Positions 43,638-55,045 are shown, counted from the first letter of the stretch. The stretch: 64,000 nt of DNA from Notolepis coatsorum (GCA_963971535.1 OZ020589.1:68115239-68179238); one strand, 5' to 3'. Translations and numbers: made by a program. The notes: a model not told the origin generated them from the letters alone.

Positions 43638-45041
43638 TGTAACTGAGGGGTACAATTCCCTGACTGTATTGATAAGTATGGTATCATTAAACCACTACCG
43701 CTTTATGTACTTTAACTACTGGCCATACAGTACACGATATCTAAATATGATGAACACTTTCCCACAATGAAACCGGTTCCAGACAAAGGTAATAATCAAA
43801 TATTTAATGCAGCAAAAGGTACATAGGATATTTATCTCTTACATTTATCAATTGAATGCACTTGTAAGGCAAATGAGTATTCGTAGGCAAATCAACACTG
43901 AATGTCCAATCTCTGGTTACGCAGGAAGCAAGTATACAACCTGGCTCTTAGGGAATTATAACGATGGCACACTTAATGATTATAGCTGGATATACTGTAG
44001 GGGTCCTCCCGGTTGTAAGCCGGTAGGGGGGGTAGGAGAGCCGTCGGCAGTATCCCGTCTGGTCAACGATTTCTAGAGAGAATTCAGATACAGAAGACAG
44101 TGCAGTAGAATCTTGATCCACAGATGAATACACCTTGGCTCTCTTGTAGGCTGTAGCTGTAGCTGTAGCTGTAGGTCCACAATGAAGAAGAAGCGAGGCG
44201 ACCTCAGTCTGGTCTGAGCGCCGTCTCACCTTGACTCCTTTCGGGGTAAATCCAACACTCACCGGTGTTGGCGATTATCCGCTCCACAAATCAAAGTACC
44301 AAAGCAAATATATATTCCATGCCGCATAGGGCTCAGCAGTCATCGGGTAGGTAATCCAATGTACAGGTCCACTCGGTCCTCGCCTAGAACTCCTCGGATG
44401 AAAGCGCCACGTGTGGTCTGCCCAACCTGGCTAAGACTCTAGATAACACGAGGAAGCGATGGGGATGCTGCTCACTTTAGAACTCTAACCGCACGATGCA
44501 CCATACATAATAGACTATTATTAACCTAATAGAAATACGTCGCACTCGACGGTACAGTGCCAAACTATGACAATTCAGTTATCAATTCGCACGAGGTCTC
44601 AATGCTATTCTAAGGCCAAACAGGCCATACTTCACCGCACGCGGTATCGTGGGGTGAGGCTTCACGTTCTGTTACTTAGTTGGGTAGAAGGGTAAAGGAC
44701 TAAGGGATAAGAGGACTTCTACATTTACTTGCGCCATATTTATATGCACGGTGAACAAATAGTGCCACTCTCCTTTCGGTAGCCGTATTCCTGCGCAGAG
44801 CCGGGGCTAGTAGAGACATGTCTCGTCGGTACCATTGAACTTGGCTCCAAGGGGCTTGTCCCCTGGCGCCAGGTCCCTGTCCAATAAGAGAATGAACTAT
44901 TATGGGCTATAGTAGGCTAAAGGGATATTCCGTGTATATGTACAAGGAATATACAAGGGATATCAAACGATATACAAATACTATTCAATATATATCCATA
45001 AATAAATATATATATTCGGTTTAATCTGATCCTTCACAACA
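43638..45041 (-). repeat. BEL copy 2, 3' LTR
   Basis: On the plus strand it starts tgtaactgagggg and ends cttcacaaca, followed by gccgccccctaatta, the complement of the polypurine tract. It is visibly more diverged from the LTR of BEL copy 1 than the coding regions are from each other. Confidence 0.93.
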
Positions 45042-45133
45042 GCCGCCCCCTAATTAGTCCCACCTAATTAGCTAAGCAGAGACAGATTAACCGCACTGTC
45101 CACTACTCAATGTCCGCTGTAAGGTCAGTCAGT

Positions 45134-48100
45134 TCACAAAGTCATGGGGTCATGGTCGTCATCGATAGTATCGGGGAGCCTTGGCAGTTCTATTAGCCTC
45201 GCCACGGGTCGGGTGTAAGTCCGCCCTTGGACGAGCACTTCAGCTGCTCGGACCTTTCCATCGGCACCGGTGATCACTTTGCTTACGCGGCCAGCCGGCC
45301 ACATAGCTCGGGGTAGTGACTGGTCGATAATCATGACGACTGTTCCTTCTGTCAAATTGTCTCTCTCTTTCACCCATTTCTGGCGGGTCTGTAGAGACGG
45401 TAGGTAGTGGAGTAGGAAGCTGTTCCAAAACTTGTCAGCCAGTACTTGACTGTACCTCCACATTCTTCGGCCGTTCGCTTCTTCAGGCCTGTACATTGTC
45501 TGGGGTAGCGCGGGGTCCAGCCGCCCCATCAAGAGTGTGTTGGGGGTGACTGGGTCGACATCTGCTACATCACTTGAGACGTAACCGAGGGGCTTTGAGT
45601 TCAATACTCCCTCGATCTCCGTGAGGACTGTCATTAAGACTTCTTCCGCCACGGTCTGGGCCCCAAGCACGGCGTACAGGGCTGTCTTTATAGAACGTAC
45701 TTCTCGTTCCCAAGTTCCACCGAAGTGAGGTGCGTTCGGGGGATTAAACTGGAAGTCAATCTGGGATGGAGCGAGGTGGGTCTTAAGTTCTGGGCCCATA
45801 GCTTGGAAGCTCTCTCTCAGCTCTCTTTCTCCGCCTTTGAAGTTTGTCCCGTGATCAGACAACAATGTAGACGGTTTTCCTTTCCGTGATGTGAATCTGC
45901 GGAAGGCCATAAGGAATGAGTCTGTGCTCATGGTTGGGAGGAGTTCGATATGTATCGCTCTGGTGGTCATGCATTTGAATACAATACCCCACCGCTTCTC
46001 GGTTCCTCTTCCTCTCTTTATATACAGCGGGCCGAAACAGTCCATACCGGTGGAGTGAAAAGGCTTGTCGCCGAGTCGGAGGCGACAGGGAGGTAGGTCA
46101 GCCATCCGGGGTATACTGGGCTGGGCTCGCCACTTACGACAGTCTAGACAGGTTCGCTGGAAGCGCCGCACTGCTTCTCTCCCTTGCAGTATCCAATAAC
46201 GACGTCTGATCTCCGCGAAGACTCTCTCTGCCCCTGCGTGGTGCACATCCTCGTCGTATTTCTTTATAATCAGCTCTGTGACCTTGTGTCGGCTGTTCAA
46301 GACTATCGGGTACTTGACGTCATCCGGTAAGTCTGGGGCTCTCCGCAGACGACCACCCACTCTGATGAGACTATGGGCGTCGCTCTCGGGGGCTAGGTGG
46401 AGCAGTCTGCTGTCTGATGGGATGGGCTTTGCTCCCTGTAGACAGGCTAGCTCATCGGGGAACGAGTCTCTCTGGGCTCGTTGTAGTAGAAGAAGTTCTG
46501 CTTCTTCGTAGTCAGCTGCTGAAATGTCAGTCGTGGGCTGAACCTCTGGGTGGTGCCACAGAAATGTCTTTAGCTGCGCACTCTGTAGGGTGAGGCAATC
46601 GTCTATGTCGGGGTCGGTGGAGACGAGTGTGTTCAATCCACAGAACATAGGTTTCTTGTTCTCTGCCTCCTCTTTACTCGCCTCCCGTGGGGTGGGTGTC
46701 GGCCACTCTTCTTCGGGGAGCTTGAGAAACTCTGGTCCGTCACTGTAGAGGTTGTGACGGGTGAGGTCATCCAGGGACATTCCCCGGGTGATGACGTCAG
46801 CTGGGTTGTGTTTGGTGTCCACATACCTCCAGCTCGCTACTTCGGTTAACTCTTGAATCTCGGTGACTCTGACTCCCACGAAGACCTTGTATCTGCACGA
46901 ATCAGACCGGATCCATGTGAGTACGGTCGTGGAGTCTGACCACAAGATTGTTCTTTGCACCGGGATGGTGAGTTCACGTTGGATTAACGTGGCGAGCTGC
47001 GCTCCTGCTAGGGCTGCGCAGAGCTCTAGACGCGGGATGGATTGTTGCTTTCGTGGGGCTATTCTTGAGCGAGCCAGGATGAAAGCAGTATGTATTTCTC
47101 CTCCCTCCTCTCGGGCACGCAAGTAGGCCACTGAACCATAGGCTACTTCGGAGGCGTCGCTGAATACGTGCAGGTCGATCTTGCATGTCTCTGGCCTCAC
47201 TGTGGGTGGGAAGTAGCTGCGGCGTATATTAACACCTGGGAGTGAGCGGAGTTCCGTCTCCCACTCTCTCCATGTGGATGCAAGGTGTTCGGGTATGGGA
47301 TCGTCCCAGCCCTGGTCCTTGTCCCATAGCGCTCTTACAATCATCTTTGCCCTGGTGGTGTAAGGTAGAATACATCCCAACGGGTCATATTGTCTGGCGA
47401 GTGTTCTGTATACACTCCGTCTGGTGGTCAGTATTGCCGTCGACCTTCCCTGCTCCTTGGTCAGGGGTTTGTGTCTATAATGGAGCGAGTCTGTTTTGAA
47501 GCGCCAGACTAGTCCTAGTGTCATTTCTTGGGCTTCTCCTGGGATGGTCGCCATCCAGGTGTCGCTGCTCGCTGCCTTGTCCTCGGGGGAGAGGCTGCGC
47601 AGTACTTGCGGGTCGCTGCTGGCCCACTGCCTGAGATCAAAGCCGCCTTTGATCAGGGAGGCGCGGAGCTTGAGTAGGAGAGCCTCGGCTTCTTCTGGCG
47701 TCGAGACGCTTTGTAAACAGTTGTCCACGTAGAAACTATTTGTCACACTTTGTCGGACCTCTTCATCTGCTGCTGGGTCCTCTGCGACGTGTTTTTGTAG
47801 TGCAAACGTAGCACAGCATGGGCTGCATGTGGTTCCGAAAGGGAGGACTTCCCATTGATAGATGGCTGGGTGCTCATCTCCGGTCCTCTCTCTCCATAGG
47901 AACCGCAGCAAGGGCTTGTCCTCCTCCACTAGTCTCACCTGCAGGAACATCCCTTTGATGTCGCCGCTGATAGCCACCTTGTCCTGGCGGAAGCGTAGTA
48001 GCACGCCTAGTAGAGAGGGGCCGAGTGTTGGGCCGGCCAAGAGCTCTTTATTTAGATTTTGTGATCCGATCTGGTAGCTGCAGTTAAACACAATACGATC

Positions 48101-50392
48101 CTTGCCGTTGTGGTGGACCTTGTGGTGCGGCACGTACCATGATTCGGTCGTCTGATCGGCCTCTTTAATGTCAATTTTCTTTATGTGTCCCGCTGTGATT
48201 AGCTTGTTAATCTCAGCGCGGTACACAGCTTCTTGAGCGGGGTCTTTGGCTAGGCGCCGCTCTGTGTTCAATAGATACCGCTCCGTCGCCTCTTTTGTGG
48301 CGTGAAAGGTGGGCATTACCTCTCGCCTCAGGAGTGGAGTTGCGTATCTCATCACTCCGTTGACGTTGACTCTCTTTGTCCCTTGCTCGAGGAGGGTTAT
48401 AGCGTAAATATCTTCCTTAGAACGAATGTCTTTCTTTTCGTTCTTAAAGGGCATCGTCTCTAGTGTCCATAGCCTCTCGACATGCTGCAGGAGTGTGGTG
48501 TCTTCTTCTGTCGCTCCGGAGTGGAGGCAGCCAGTGGCTGCTGTTCGGTTAAGAGACTTGGCGAGGGGGCCTTGTAATGTCCATCCTAGGCGGGTCTCGA
48601 CTGCTGCAGGACAACCTCTGGGTCCTGTATGGACCCGGTCTATCGGGACTATGAGGTCTGCATGGTCGGAGCCTATCAGCAGGGTCGGGGTGGCACCGTC
48701 TATGAGCGGGATAGGGAGTTGACGCAGGTGCACATATTTATCCATCAGCTTGGCGATGGGGTAGGTGTACTGCGATAGTCCTATTTCTTGGCTGGTGAAA
48801 GCATTAGTAATCCTATACCGTCTCTGGGGCTGCCCGCTTGCTGCGATAGTGAAGGAGACATTCTCGCCCTTTATCGTCTTTAGATCTCTTCTTATTGTCC
48901 GAATCGTCATCTGGTTCTCGCTCCCCCGCAGCCCCAGCTGGGCCGCAGCGGACGCGAGGAGAAGGGTCTTCTCTGACCCGTCGTCAAGGACGGCGTAAGT
49001 GTCCATGACCTTATCTTGGTAACTCAGTGTTACACGGACCACCTTTAAGAGCACCTGGGCGCCGCTGCTGCTAGCGGGGTCAATGTACATAACACTTGCC
49101 TTTGTGCTGCTGGATGGTGCAGGCTTTCTTCTGTTACTGTCGTGTAGGACATCTAGGTGGGCTCCGTCACACCGACTACACCTCTTCTTGAGGCGGCACT
49201 CGGCTGCCATGTGACTGCGCGCACATCGGTAACAGCGCCTGTTGGACTTTATCCAGTGACTCACTTCTTCAGCGGTCATCTTCTTGAACAGGTCACATTG
49301 TGACAACCAGTGTTCCTTCTCGCAGTACGGGCACACCATCTTCCACTTCTCTTTCATCGAGGGGGTACTGTGGTTCTTGCTGCTCGGTACTGATTCTGAT
49401 TGGTGCATGACAGTCACCGATCTTCGGCCATCGTTTGCTCTCCTAGGTCCCTCTCTGGAGCTTGGTGTGCTCCGCACGAACGTATCCAGCCGTAGGCTGC
49501 TGACTTCTCTCGCCAGGAAGTCGGCTAGGTCTAGGAGGGATGGCTCGGGACCGTTAGGATCACGGTGGTCTCTTTGCCGCCTGAAGCGCTCCTGTCGGGC
49601 GGGCGGCAGCTTCTCTAAAATCCTCTCGTCATTCGAGTTTGCGTATAGTTCGTGCATACCCTTTTCTCGTTGCGCCCCCAGCATCCCTACCAGGGATTGT
49701 ACTTTGATAGACAGGTCGTCTAGTGAGCGATTGTCTGTTGCTGGGGGTAGGCGGTCAATATGCCTTATCTCTTGTATTACGTAATCCCATATACGTCCAT
49801 ATCTTTGGTCTAGTGCTGCTAGAGCCGCTGTGTATGGGGTAGTAGAGGTGGCATAGGCCAGCGCTATGTTGTGCGCTCTGGGCACTTTCAGGTGCTTCAA
49901 TAGGATAGCATACTTGTGGCGTTCATCAGCTACATCCACCATCATTGTCTCTAAGCACATCCGTAGCTCCGTGTACTGTGCTCGGTTCTCATGGGTGAAG
50001 TCTGGAAACGTCGGTGTGCCAATGTATGACGCCGTGGATGGCTGGCACATCGGTGAGCGTTGGAAGAGAGGCCTCCTGGGCGAGTCTCCTCTTACGCCTT
50101 TCGGTGGGCTGGTACCGGCAGGGTACCATGGCCCGCTGGTCCAGGTACTATTCCTCGGGACTGGTCGTGCGTCATGTTCACCCGTGAATAGAGTCGGGGG
50201 TCTGTAGCGCAGAGCCGCGGGGGTATAGCCTGGGCTGTACTGGACCTCCTGGTCCTGTGGAGTAATGTGCTGCTGTCGGGCTTGACTCTCCTCTTCTCCC
50301 TCTTCTTCCTCTGCCAGGTCTTCTAGATCCTGTAGTCGTCTATTTAGCCTCTCCGCGGTGTCCGCCGTTCCTTCCTTGTAGCTGGGTCTCAC
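45134..50392 (-). CDS. BEL/Pao Gag-Pol, copy 2 (main frame)
   Basis: The 1752-aa frame covers the BEL Gag domain, zinc knuckles, protease, RT, RNase H, integrase and DUF5641 tail. The protease has AVLDDGSEKTLL. The RT is complete, with DRIVFNCSYQ, SGDIKGMFLQVRL and the active-site SFYVDNCLQS (about residue 880). The N in YVDN instead of YVDD is, as far as I recall, a tolerated variant in vertebrate BEL elements. RNase H has HVFSDASEVAYGS and the integrase has GMDCFG, SDHGTNF and GGTWERE. The start given is the first usable codon after a frameshift, not the native start, which lies in the 50469-51233 frame. Confidence 0.92.
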   Translation of the reverse strand: MRPSYKEGTADTAERLNRRLQDLEDLAEEEEGEEESQARQQHITPQDQEVQYSPGYTPAALRYRPPTLFTGEHDARPVPRNSTWTSGPWYPAGTSPPKGVRGDSPRRPLFQRSPMCQPSTASYIGTPTFPDFTHENRAQYTELRMCLETMMVDVADERHKYAILLKHLKVPRAHNIALAYATSTTPYTAALAALDQRYGRIWDYVIQEIRHIDRLPPATDNRSLDDLSIKVQSLVGMLGAQREKGMHELYANSNDERILEKLPPARQERFRRQRDHRDPNGPEPSLLDLADFLAREVSSLRLDTFVRSTPSSREGPRRANDGRRSVTVMHQSESVPSSKNHSTPSMKEKWKMVCPYCEKEHWLSQCDLFKKMTAEEVSHWIKSNRRCYRCARSHMAAECRLKKRCSRCDGAHLDVLHDSNRRKPAPSSSTKASVMYIDPASSSGAQVLLKVVRVTLSYQDKVMDTYAVLDDGSEKTLLLASAAAQLGLRGSENQMTIRTIRRDLKTIKGENVSFTIAASGQPQRRYRITNAFTSQEIGLSQYTYPIAKLMDKYVHLRQLPIPLIDGATPTLLIGSDHADLIVPIDRVHTGPRGCPAAVETRLGWTLQGPLAKSLNRTAATGCLHSGATEEDTTLLQHVERLWTLETMPFKNEKKDIRSKEDIYAITLLEQGTKRVNVNGVMRYATPLLRREVMPTFHATKEATERYLLNTERRLAKDPAQEAVYRAEINKLITAGHIKKIDIKEADQTTESWYVPHHKVHHNGKDRIVFNCSYQIGSQNLNKELLAGPTLGPSLLGVLLRFRQDKVAISGDIKGMFLQVRLVEEDKPLLRFLWRERTGDEHPAIYQWEVLPFGTTCSPCCATFALQKHVAEDPAADEEVRQSVTNSFYVDNCLQSVSTPEEAEALLLKLRASLIKGGFDLRQWASSDPQVLRSLSPEDKAASSDTWMATIPGEAQEMTLGLVWRFKTDSLHYRHKPLTKEQGRSTAILTTRRSVYRTLARQYDPLGCILPYTTRAKMIVRALWDKDQGWDDPIPEHLASTWREWETELRSLPGVNIRRSYFPPTVRPETCKIDLHVFSDASEVAYGSVAYLRAREEGGEIHTAFILARSRIAPRKQQSIPRLELCAALAGAQLATLIQRELTIPVQRTILWSDSTTVLTWIRSDSCRYKVFVGVRVTEIQELTEVASWRYVDTKHNPADVITRGMSLDDLTRHNLYSDGPEFLKLPEEEWPTPTPREASKEEAENKKPMFCGLNTLVSTDPDIDDCLTLQSAQLKTFLWHHPEVQPTTDISAADYEEAELLLLQRAQRDSFPDELACLQGAKPIPSDSRLLHLAPESDAHSLIRVGGRLRRAPDLPDDVKYPIVLNSRHKVTELIIKKYDEDVHHAGAERVFAEIRRRYWILQGREAVRRFQRTCLDCRKWRAQPSIPRMADLPPCRLRLGDKPFHSTGMDCFGPLYIKRGRGTEKRWGIVFKCMTTRAIHIELLPTMSTDSFLMAFRRFTSRKGKPSTLLSDHGTNFKGGERELRESFQAMGPELKTHLAPSQIDFQFNPPNAPHFGGTWEREVRSIKTALYAVLGAQTVAEEVLMTVLTEIEGVLNSKPLGYVSSDVADVDPVTPNTLLMGRLDPALPQTMYRPEEANGRRMWRYSQVLADKFWNSFLLHYLPSLQTRQKWVKERDNLTEGTVVMIIDQSLPRAMWPAGRVSKVITGADGKVRAAEVLVQGRTYTRPVARLIELPRLPDTIDDDHDPMTL

Positions 50393-50468
50393 TTGGACCG
50401 GTCGGGGAAGGAGTTCGGAGGGGGGTGTAGGCTCTCTCTGGTGGTCGGGCTCAGGGTCGCTTAATCGG

Positions 50469-51233
50469 TTAGGGGAGGGTGCCCTTGACCCCGTGTCTTG
50501 ACGAGGCCCTGGAACCCCTTGTGGAGGGAGGGGGTGTTGCCCTGGTGATCAGCTGCTCCATTAGCTGCGCTTGTAGTCTGTCGCGCTCGGCTTGTAGTCT
50601 GTCGCGCTCGGCTTGTAGTCTGTCGCGCTCGGCTTCGCGCTGGATGAGAGCGATGTCGCGCTCTGCTTCTCTTTGGGCGCCGGCAGCGGCGCGCTGGGCT
50701 TCGGCGGCGGCGCGCTGGGCTTCGGCGTGGTCTCTTACCATATTCTCTTCCGTCTGAAGGCGTCTCAGCTCCAGACGTATGCGCTCTTCTTCGCTCCGTT
50801 GCTGCGCTTGGAGGCGTTCTCTTTCAATGGTAGAATGTTCGCGCTCGCTAAGCGTCTGTGCTTGGAGTCGATCGCGCTCCGTAGCGGCTGCTAGGCTGGC
50901 GAGGAACGCCTGTGCCAGCATCCTCTCCGCCTCGCTGGGGGAAGACGCTGGTTGAGGTGAGCCGCTCCTGGCAGTACCCGTTGGGGATGCGTTCCCCTGC
51001 GGGGAGTCCTGGAGTTCTATCTCCTCGGCGCTCTCCTCATCTTGTTCCGTGCAGAGTTCCATCTCTGGAGGGTTGTCTTCCTCCCGGAGCTCTTGGGGGA
51101 CTACTTCTTCGGTCTTGGCGGGGGGTAAAGTCGTGTCAGTTCCCTCCTGGTCCCCACCGTGAGCTTGGTCAGTTACATTAGAACCCACTAGGGCCTCTGT
51201 GGTCGGGGTATCCTGGTTGATAGGGTCGGACAT
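50469..51233 (-). CDS. BEL/Pao Gag N-terminus, copy 2, frameshifted from Pol
   Basis: The frame starts MSDPINQDTPTTEALVGS, the native N-terminus of this family. It continues through an acidic region and a long coiled coil with repeated ERDRLQA heptads, expanded by at least one unit relative to copy 1. It ends at a stop soon after one inserted G near 50492, where copy 1 stays open. The capsid domain follows in the 45134-50392 frame. Confidence 0.88.
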   Translation of the reverse strand: MSDPINQDTPTTEALVGSNVTDQAHGGDQEGTDTTLPPAKTEEVVPQELREEDNPPEMELCTEQDEESAEEIELQDSPQGNASPTGTARSGSPQPASSPSEAERMLAQAFLASLAAATERDRLQAQTLSEREHSTIERERLQAQQRSEEERIRLELRRLQTEENMVRDHAEAQRAAAEAQRAAAGAQREAERDIALIQREAERDRLQAERDRLQAERDRLQAQLMEQLITRATPPPSTRGSRASSRHGVKGTLP

Positions 51234-51429
51234 AATTTTACTTTCTACTTTTACCGCGTTTACCGTTTGTAGAAGGCTAGGTAGTATACTGGCAGCGTAA
51301 TCCTCTAAGTACTAAGGTGGCTGTCGTCTACGCTGCGGGCGTTCTACTTTAGGAGGACCGTTTCGTGGAGTGTTCATCATAGGCCATTTCAATATTAATA
51401 CCACTATATTAATATTACGCTAATTACCC

Positions 51430-51446
51430 TCCGGCTCGAAGGACCA
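51430..51446 (-). promoter_or_regulatory. primer-binding site for tRNA-Tyr, BEL copy 2
   Basis: tccggctcgaaggacca on the plus strand is the reverse complement of the tRNA-Tyr PBS seen in copy 1, two bases from the 5' LTR at 51449. Confidence 0.88.
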
Positions 51447-51448
51447 AT

Positions 51449-52852
51449 TGTAACTGAGGGGTACAATTCCCTGACTGTATTGATAAGTATGGTATCATTA
51501 AACCACTACCGCTTTATGTACTTTAACTACTGGCCATACAGTACACGATATCTAAATATGATGAACACTTTCCCACAATGAAACCGGTTCCAGACAAAGG
51601 TAATAATCAAATATTTAATGCAGCAAAAGGTACATAGGATATTTATCTCTTACATTTATCAATTGAATGCACTTGTAAGGCAAATGAGTATTCGTAGGCA
51701 AATCAACACTGAATGTCCAATCTCTGGTTACGCAGGAAGCAAGTATACAACCTGGCTCTTAGGGAATTATAACGATGGCACACTTAATGATTATAGCTGG
51801 ATATACTGTAGGGGTCCTCCCGGTTGTAAGCCGGTAGGGGGGGTAGGAGAGCCGTCGGCAGTATCCCGTCTGGTCAACGATTTCTAGAGAGATTTCAGAT
51901 ACAGAAGACAGTGCAGTAGAATCTTGATCCACAGATGAATACACCTTGGCTCTCTTGTAGGCTGTAGCTGTAGCTGTAGCTGTAGGTCCACAATGAAGAA
52001 GAAGCGAGGCGACTTCAGTCTGGTCTGAGCGCCGTCTCACCTTGACTCCTTTCGGGGTAAATCCAACACTCACCGGTGTTGGCGATTATCCGCTCCACAA
52101 ATCAAAGTACCAAAGCAAATATATATTCCATGCCGCATAGGGCTCAGCAGTCGTCGGGTAGGTAATCCAATGTACAGGTCCACTCGGTCCTCGCCTAGAA
52201 CTCCTCGGATGAAAGCGCCACGTGTGGTCTGCCCAACCTGGCTAAGACTCTAGATAACACGAGGAAGCGATGGGGATGCTGCTCACTTTAGAACTCTAAC
52301 CGCACGATGCACCATACATAATAGACTATTATTAACCTAATAGAAATACGTCGCACTCGACGGTACAGTGCCAAACTATGACAATTCAGTTATCAATTCG
52401 CACGAGGTCTCAATGCTATTCTAAGGCCAAACAGGCCATACTTCACCGCACGCGGTATCGTGGGGTGCGGCTTCACGTTCTGTTACTTAGTTGGGTAGAA
52501 GGGTAAAGGACTAAGGGATAAGAGGACTTCTACATTTACTTGCGCCATATTTATATGCACGGTGAACAAATAGTGCCACTCTCCTTTCGGTAGCCGTATT
52601 CCTGCGCAGAGCCGGGGCTAGTAGAGACATGTCTCATCGGTACCATTGAACTTGGCTCCAAGGGGCTTGTCCCCTGGCGCCAGGTCCCTGTCCAATAAGA
52701 GAATGAACTATTATGGGCTATAGTAGGCTAAAGGGATATTCCGTGTATATGTACAAGGAATATACAAGGGATATCAAACGATATACAAATACTATTCAAT
52801 ATATATCCATAAATAAATATATATATTCGGTTTAATCTGATCCTTCACAACA
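51449..52852 (-). repeat. BEL copy 2, 5' LTR
   Basis: It is equal in length to the 3' LTR, with about five substitutions (for example cagtcatcggg/cagtcgtcggg and ggtgaggc/ggtgcggc). Its outer end abuts the ATT repeats of the L2 tail. Confidence 0.93.
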
Positions 52853-53070
52853 ATAATAATAATGGATTCAATTTGTACCGCGCTCTACATTCGTGAGAAT
52901 CTCAGAGTGCTACAGGAGATAAAGACAAAAGTTAAATGAATAAAACAATTTAAAATGAATAAAAACAATTTAAAAAGACTAACAACCAGTGAAATGGAAG
53001 AACCTAAGAGTAAAATAAAATAAAAATAATAGTAAAATGAATAGAAGTAAAAATAAAAGTAAAAGAAAAT

Positions 53071-54925
53071 TCAGGCAAAAGCCTTGTTAAAAAGAAATGT
53101 TTTTAGGCCCCTTTTAAAAACCTCGACGGATTGTGGTGCTCTCAGGTGGATGGGGAGAGCATTCCAAAGTCTGGGTGCGGCGGAGCAGAAGGCGCGATCG
53201 CCCATGGAGTGCAGCTTAGTCCTGGGGGCTTTGAGGAGGTAGGCTGTGCCGGAGCGGAGGGAACGTGAGGAGGACTGGGGGGTGAGGAGTTCCTTGAGAT
53301 AGGCAGGGGCACCACCGTGTACGCACTGGTGAGTGAGGAGGGACACCTTGTACTCAATTCTGTGTTCCACGGGGAGCCAGTGAAGGGATCTGAGGGTGGG
53401 GGTGATGTGATCATATTTGCGTACCCTCATCAGGATCCTAGCAGCGACATTCTGGATGGTTTGCAGTTTTTTAATGCTTTTGCTAGGAATCCCGATGAGG
53501 AGTGCATTGCAATAGTCCAGCCTGGAGGAAACAAAAGCGTTGACGAGTTTCTCCGAATCTGCCAGGGTGAGTGAGGGGCGGAGTTTAGTGATGTTTCGGA
53601 GGTGAAAGAAAGAGGTCTTGCAGAGGTGTTTGATGTGTGTATCATATGTGAGGTGGGGGTCCATTTTCACGCCCAAGTTGGTGACAAGGGTGGAAAGGGG
53701 AATGTCCTGACCGGAGAAGGAGATGGTGGTGATGGTGGTTGACCGGACCTGGTGTGGGGTACCGATCAGCATGGCTTGTGTTTTGGAACTGTTGACCTGG
53801 AGAAACCTGTGGTTCATCCACGCCTTAGTCTCCTCCAGGCAAGCGGTCAGTGTGGGGGGTGATGAAGGTGATGATGGTGTGATCCGGATATATTACTGGG
53901 TGTCGTCAGCGTAGCAGTGGAATGACACACCGTGCCGGCCGATGATGCGGCCGAGGGGGAGCATGTACAGGGTGAACAGCAGGGGGCCGAGGACGGATCC
54001 CTGGGGGACACCACAGGTGACAGGGTGGTTGGAGGATGTTGCGCCTCCGAGGGAGACACACTCAGTCCGACCAGCCAAGAGGGACTGGAATAAGCCAAGG
54101 GCTAGGTCGCGGAGTCCGACATTGGAGTGGAGACAGTCCAGTAGAATGGGATGATCCACCGTGTCGAAGGCTGCCGATAGGTCGAGAAGGACCAGAATGG
54201 ATGGGGTTCCCGCATCCGCCGCCATCAGTAGATCGTTGGTTACCCTGACCAGGGCTGTCTCTGTACTGTGCGCGGAGCGGAAACCAGACTGGAACTTCTC
54301 GAAGATGTTGTTGTCTCTGAGGTGTGCTAGGAGCTGCTTTGCAACTACCTTCTCCAGCACCTTGTAAAGGAACAGGAGGTTGGAGATGGGCCGGTAGTTG
54401 ACGAGGGCCTCTGGGTCCAGGGTGGGTTTCTTCAGGAGGGGGGTGATGATGGCAGTTTTGAGGGCAGGCGGACCGTGGCCAGCCTGCAAGCAGAGGTTGA
54501 TGGTGCTGGTCATGAGGGGACCAATAGTGCGGATGTTGGCTTTCACCAGGGCTGTGGGGAGGGGATCCAGAGCACACGTGGATGACTTCATCCTCCTGAT
54601 GATGGCCTCGACCTCACGCTGCGTGGTGTCGCTGAAACAGCGGAGGAGCTGGGAGACTTCAGGCTGTAAGACAGCAGGTGGAGCAGGTGAGGAAGAGGAG
54701 CCGGGGAGGAGAGAGCGGATGCCCTCAACCTTGGATGTGAAAAATGACATGAAGTCATTACATCGCTTCTCAGTGGTCTCTCTGTGTGCCTGGGTTTGGG
54801 GTTTGAGGAGGTGGTGTATGGTGGAAAAAAGCTGTTTAGAATTGCCGGGGCTATTGTTGATGATGTTGGAGTAGAACCGTGACCGAGCGTCCTTCAGGGC
54901 TTTGGAGTAGGCCTTTTGGTGCTCT
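53071..54925 (-). pseudogene. L2-like LINE reverse transcriptase
   Basis: The minus-strand coding begins near PGNSKQLFSTIHHLLKP (about 54840), before the ATG at 54750. The RT has TCALDPLPTALVK, NYRPISNLLFL, FQSGFRSAHSTETAL, LLDLSAAFDTVDH, VPQGSVLGPLLF and the active-site YADDTQ (about 53900). One TAA directly after DDTQ (53893) interrupts an otherwise continuous frame. It resumes with the thumb and C-terminal region, ending RGLKTFLFNKAFA. The motifs are those of the L2/CR1 group. The endonuclease is absent because of 5' truncation. Confidence 0.9.
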
Positions 54926-54929
54926 CTGA

Positions 54930-55045
54930 ACTTGAACTAAAGGGTAACGTAATGTTTACTTAAAGTCAAAACCTAAGTAGAAAACTCTACTTGCGACTAA
55001 CAGGCCTAGGGAGCCTTAAAGTCAAAACTTAAGTAAAAAACTCTA
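54930..55045. repeat. ggcctagggagcc array, right continuation
   Basis: The acttgaactaaagggtaacg block and one ggcctagggagcc unit resume here after the L2 insertion. Confidence 0.9.

Larger units (their letters stand above)
43638..52852 (-). mobile_element. BEL/Pao retrotransposon, copy 2 (RT intact)
   Basis: Two 1404-bp LTRs (43638-45041 and 51449-52852) flank the same gag-pol as BEL copy 1, on the minus strand. It sits inside the (ATT)n tail of the L2 LINE, so the target duplication (ataat) is ambiguous within that repeat. LTR-to-LTR differences number about five. The RT is complete here, but a one-base insertion breaks the N-terminal part of gag. Confidence 0.95.
43621..54929 (-). mobile_element. 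L2-like LINE, 5'-truncated, with BEL copy 2 in its tail
   Basis: The minus-strand coding region (about 54925-53071), a 3' UTR with tgtagagcgcggtacaaatt and an (ATT)n tail are typical of fish L2/Maui elements. The tail is split by BEL copy 2, leaving ataat repeats at 43621-43637 and 52853-52865. The insertion is in the ggcctaggg array with the duplication acttga (43615-43620 and 54930-54935). The endonuclease part is missing, as is common for 5'-truncated LINEs. Confidence 0.87.

Noticed and set aside
45240..51181. Many plus-strand frames across BEL copy 2, and minus-strand frames across BEL copy 1
   Set aside because: They are antisense shadows of the gag-pol frame, appear in mirrored form in both copies and have no domain.
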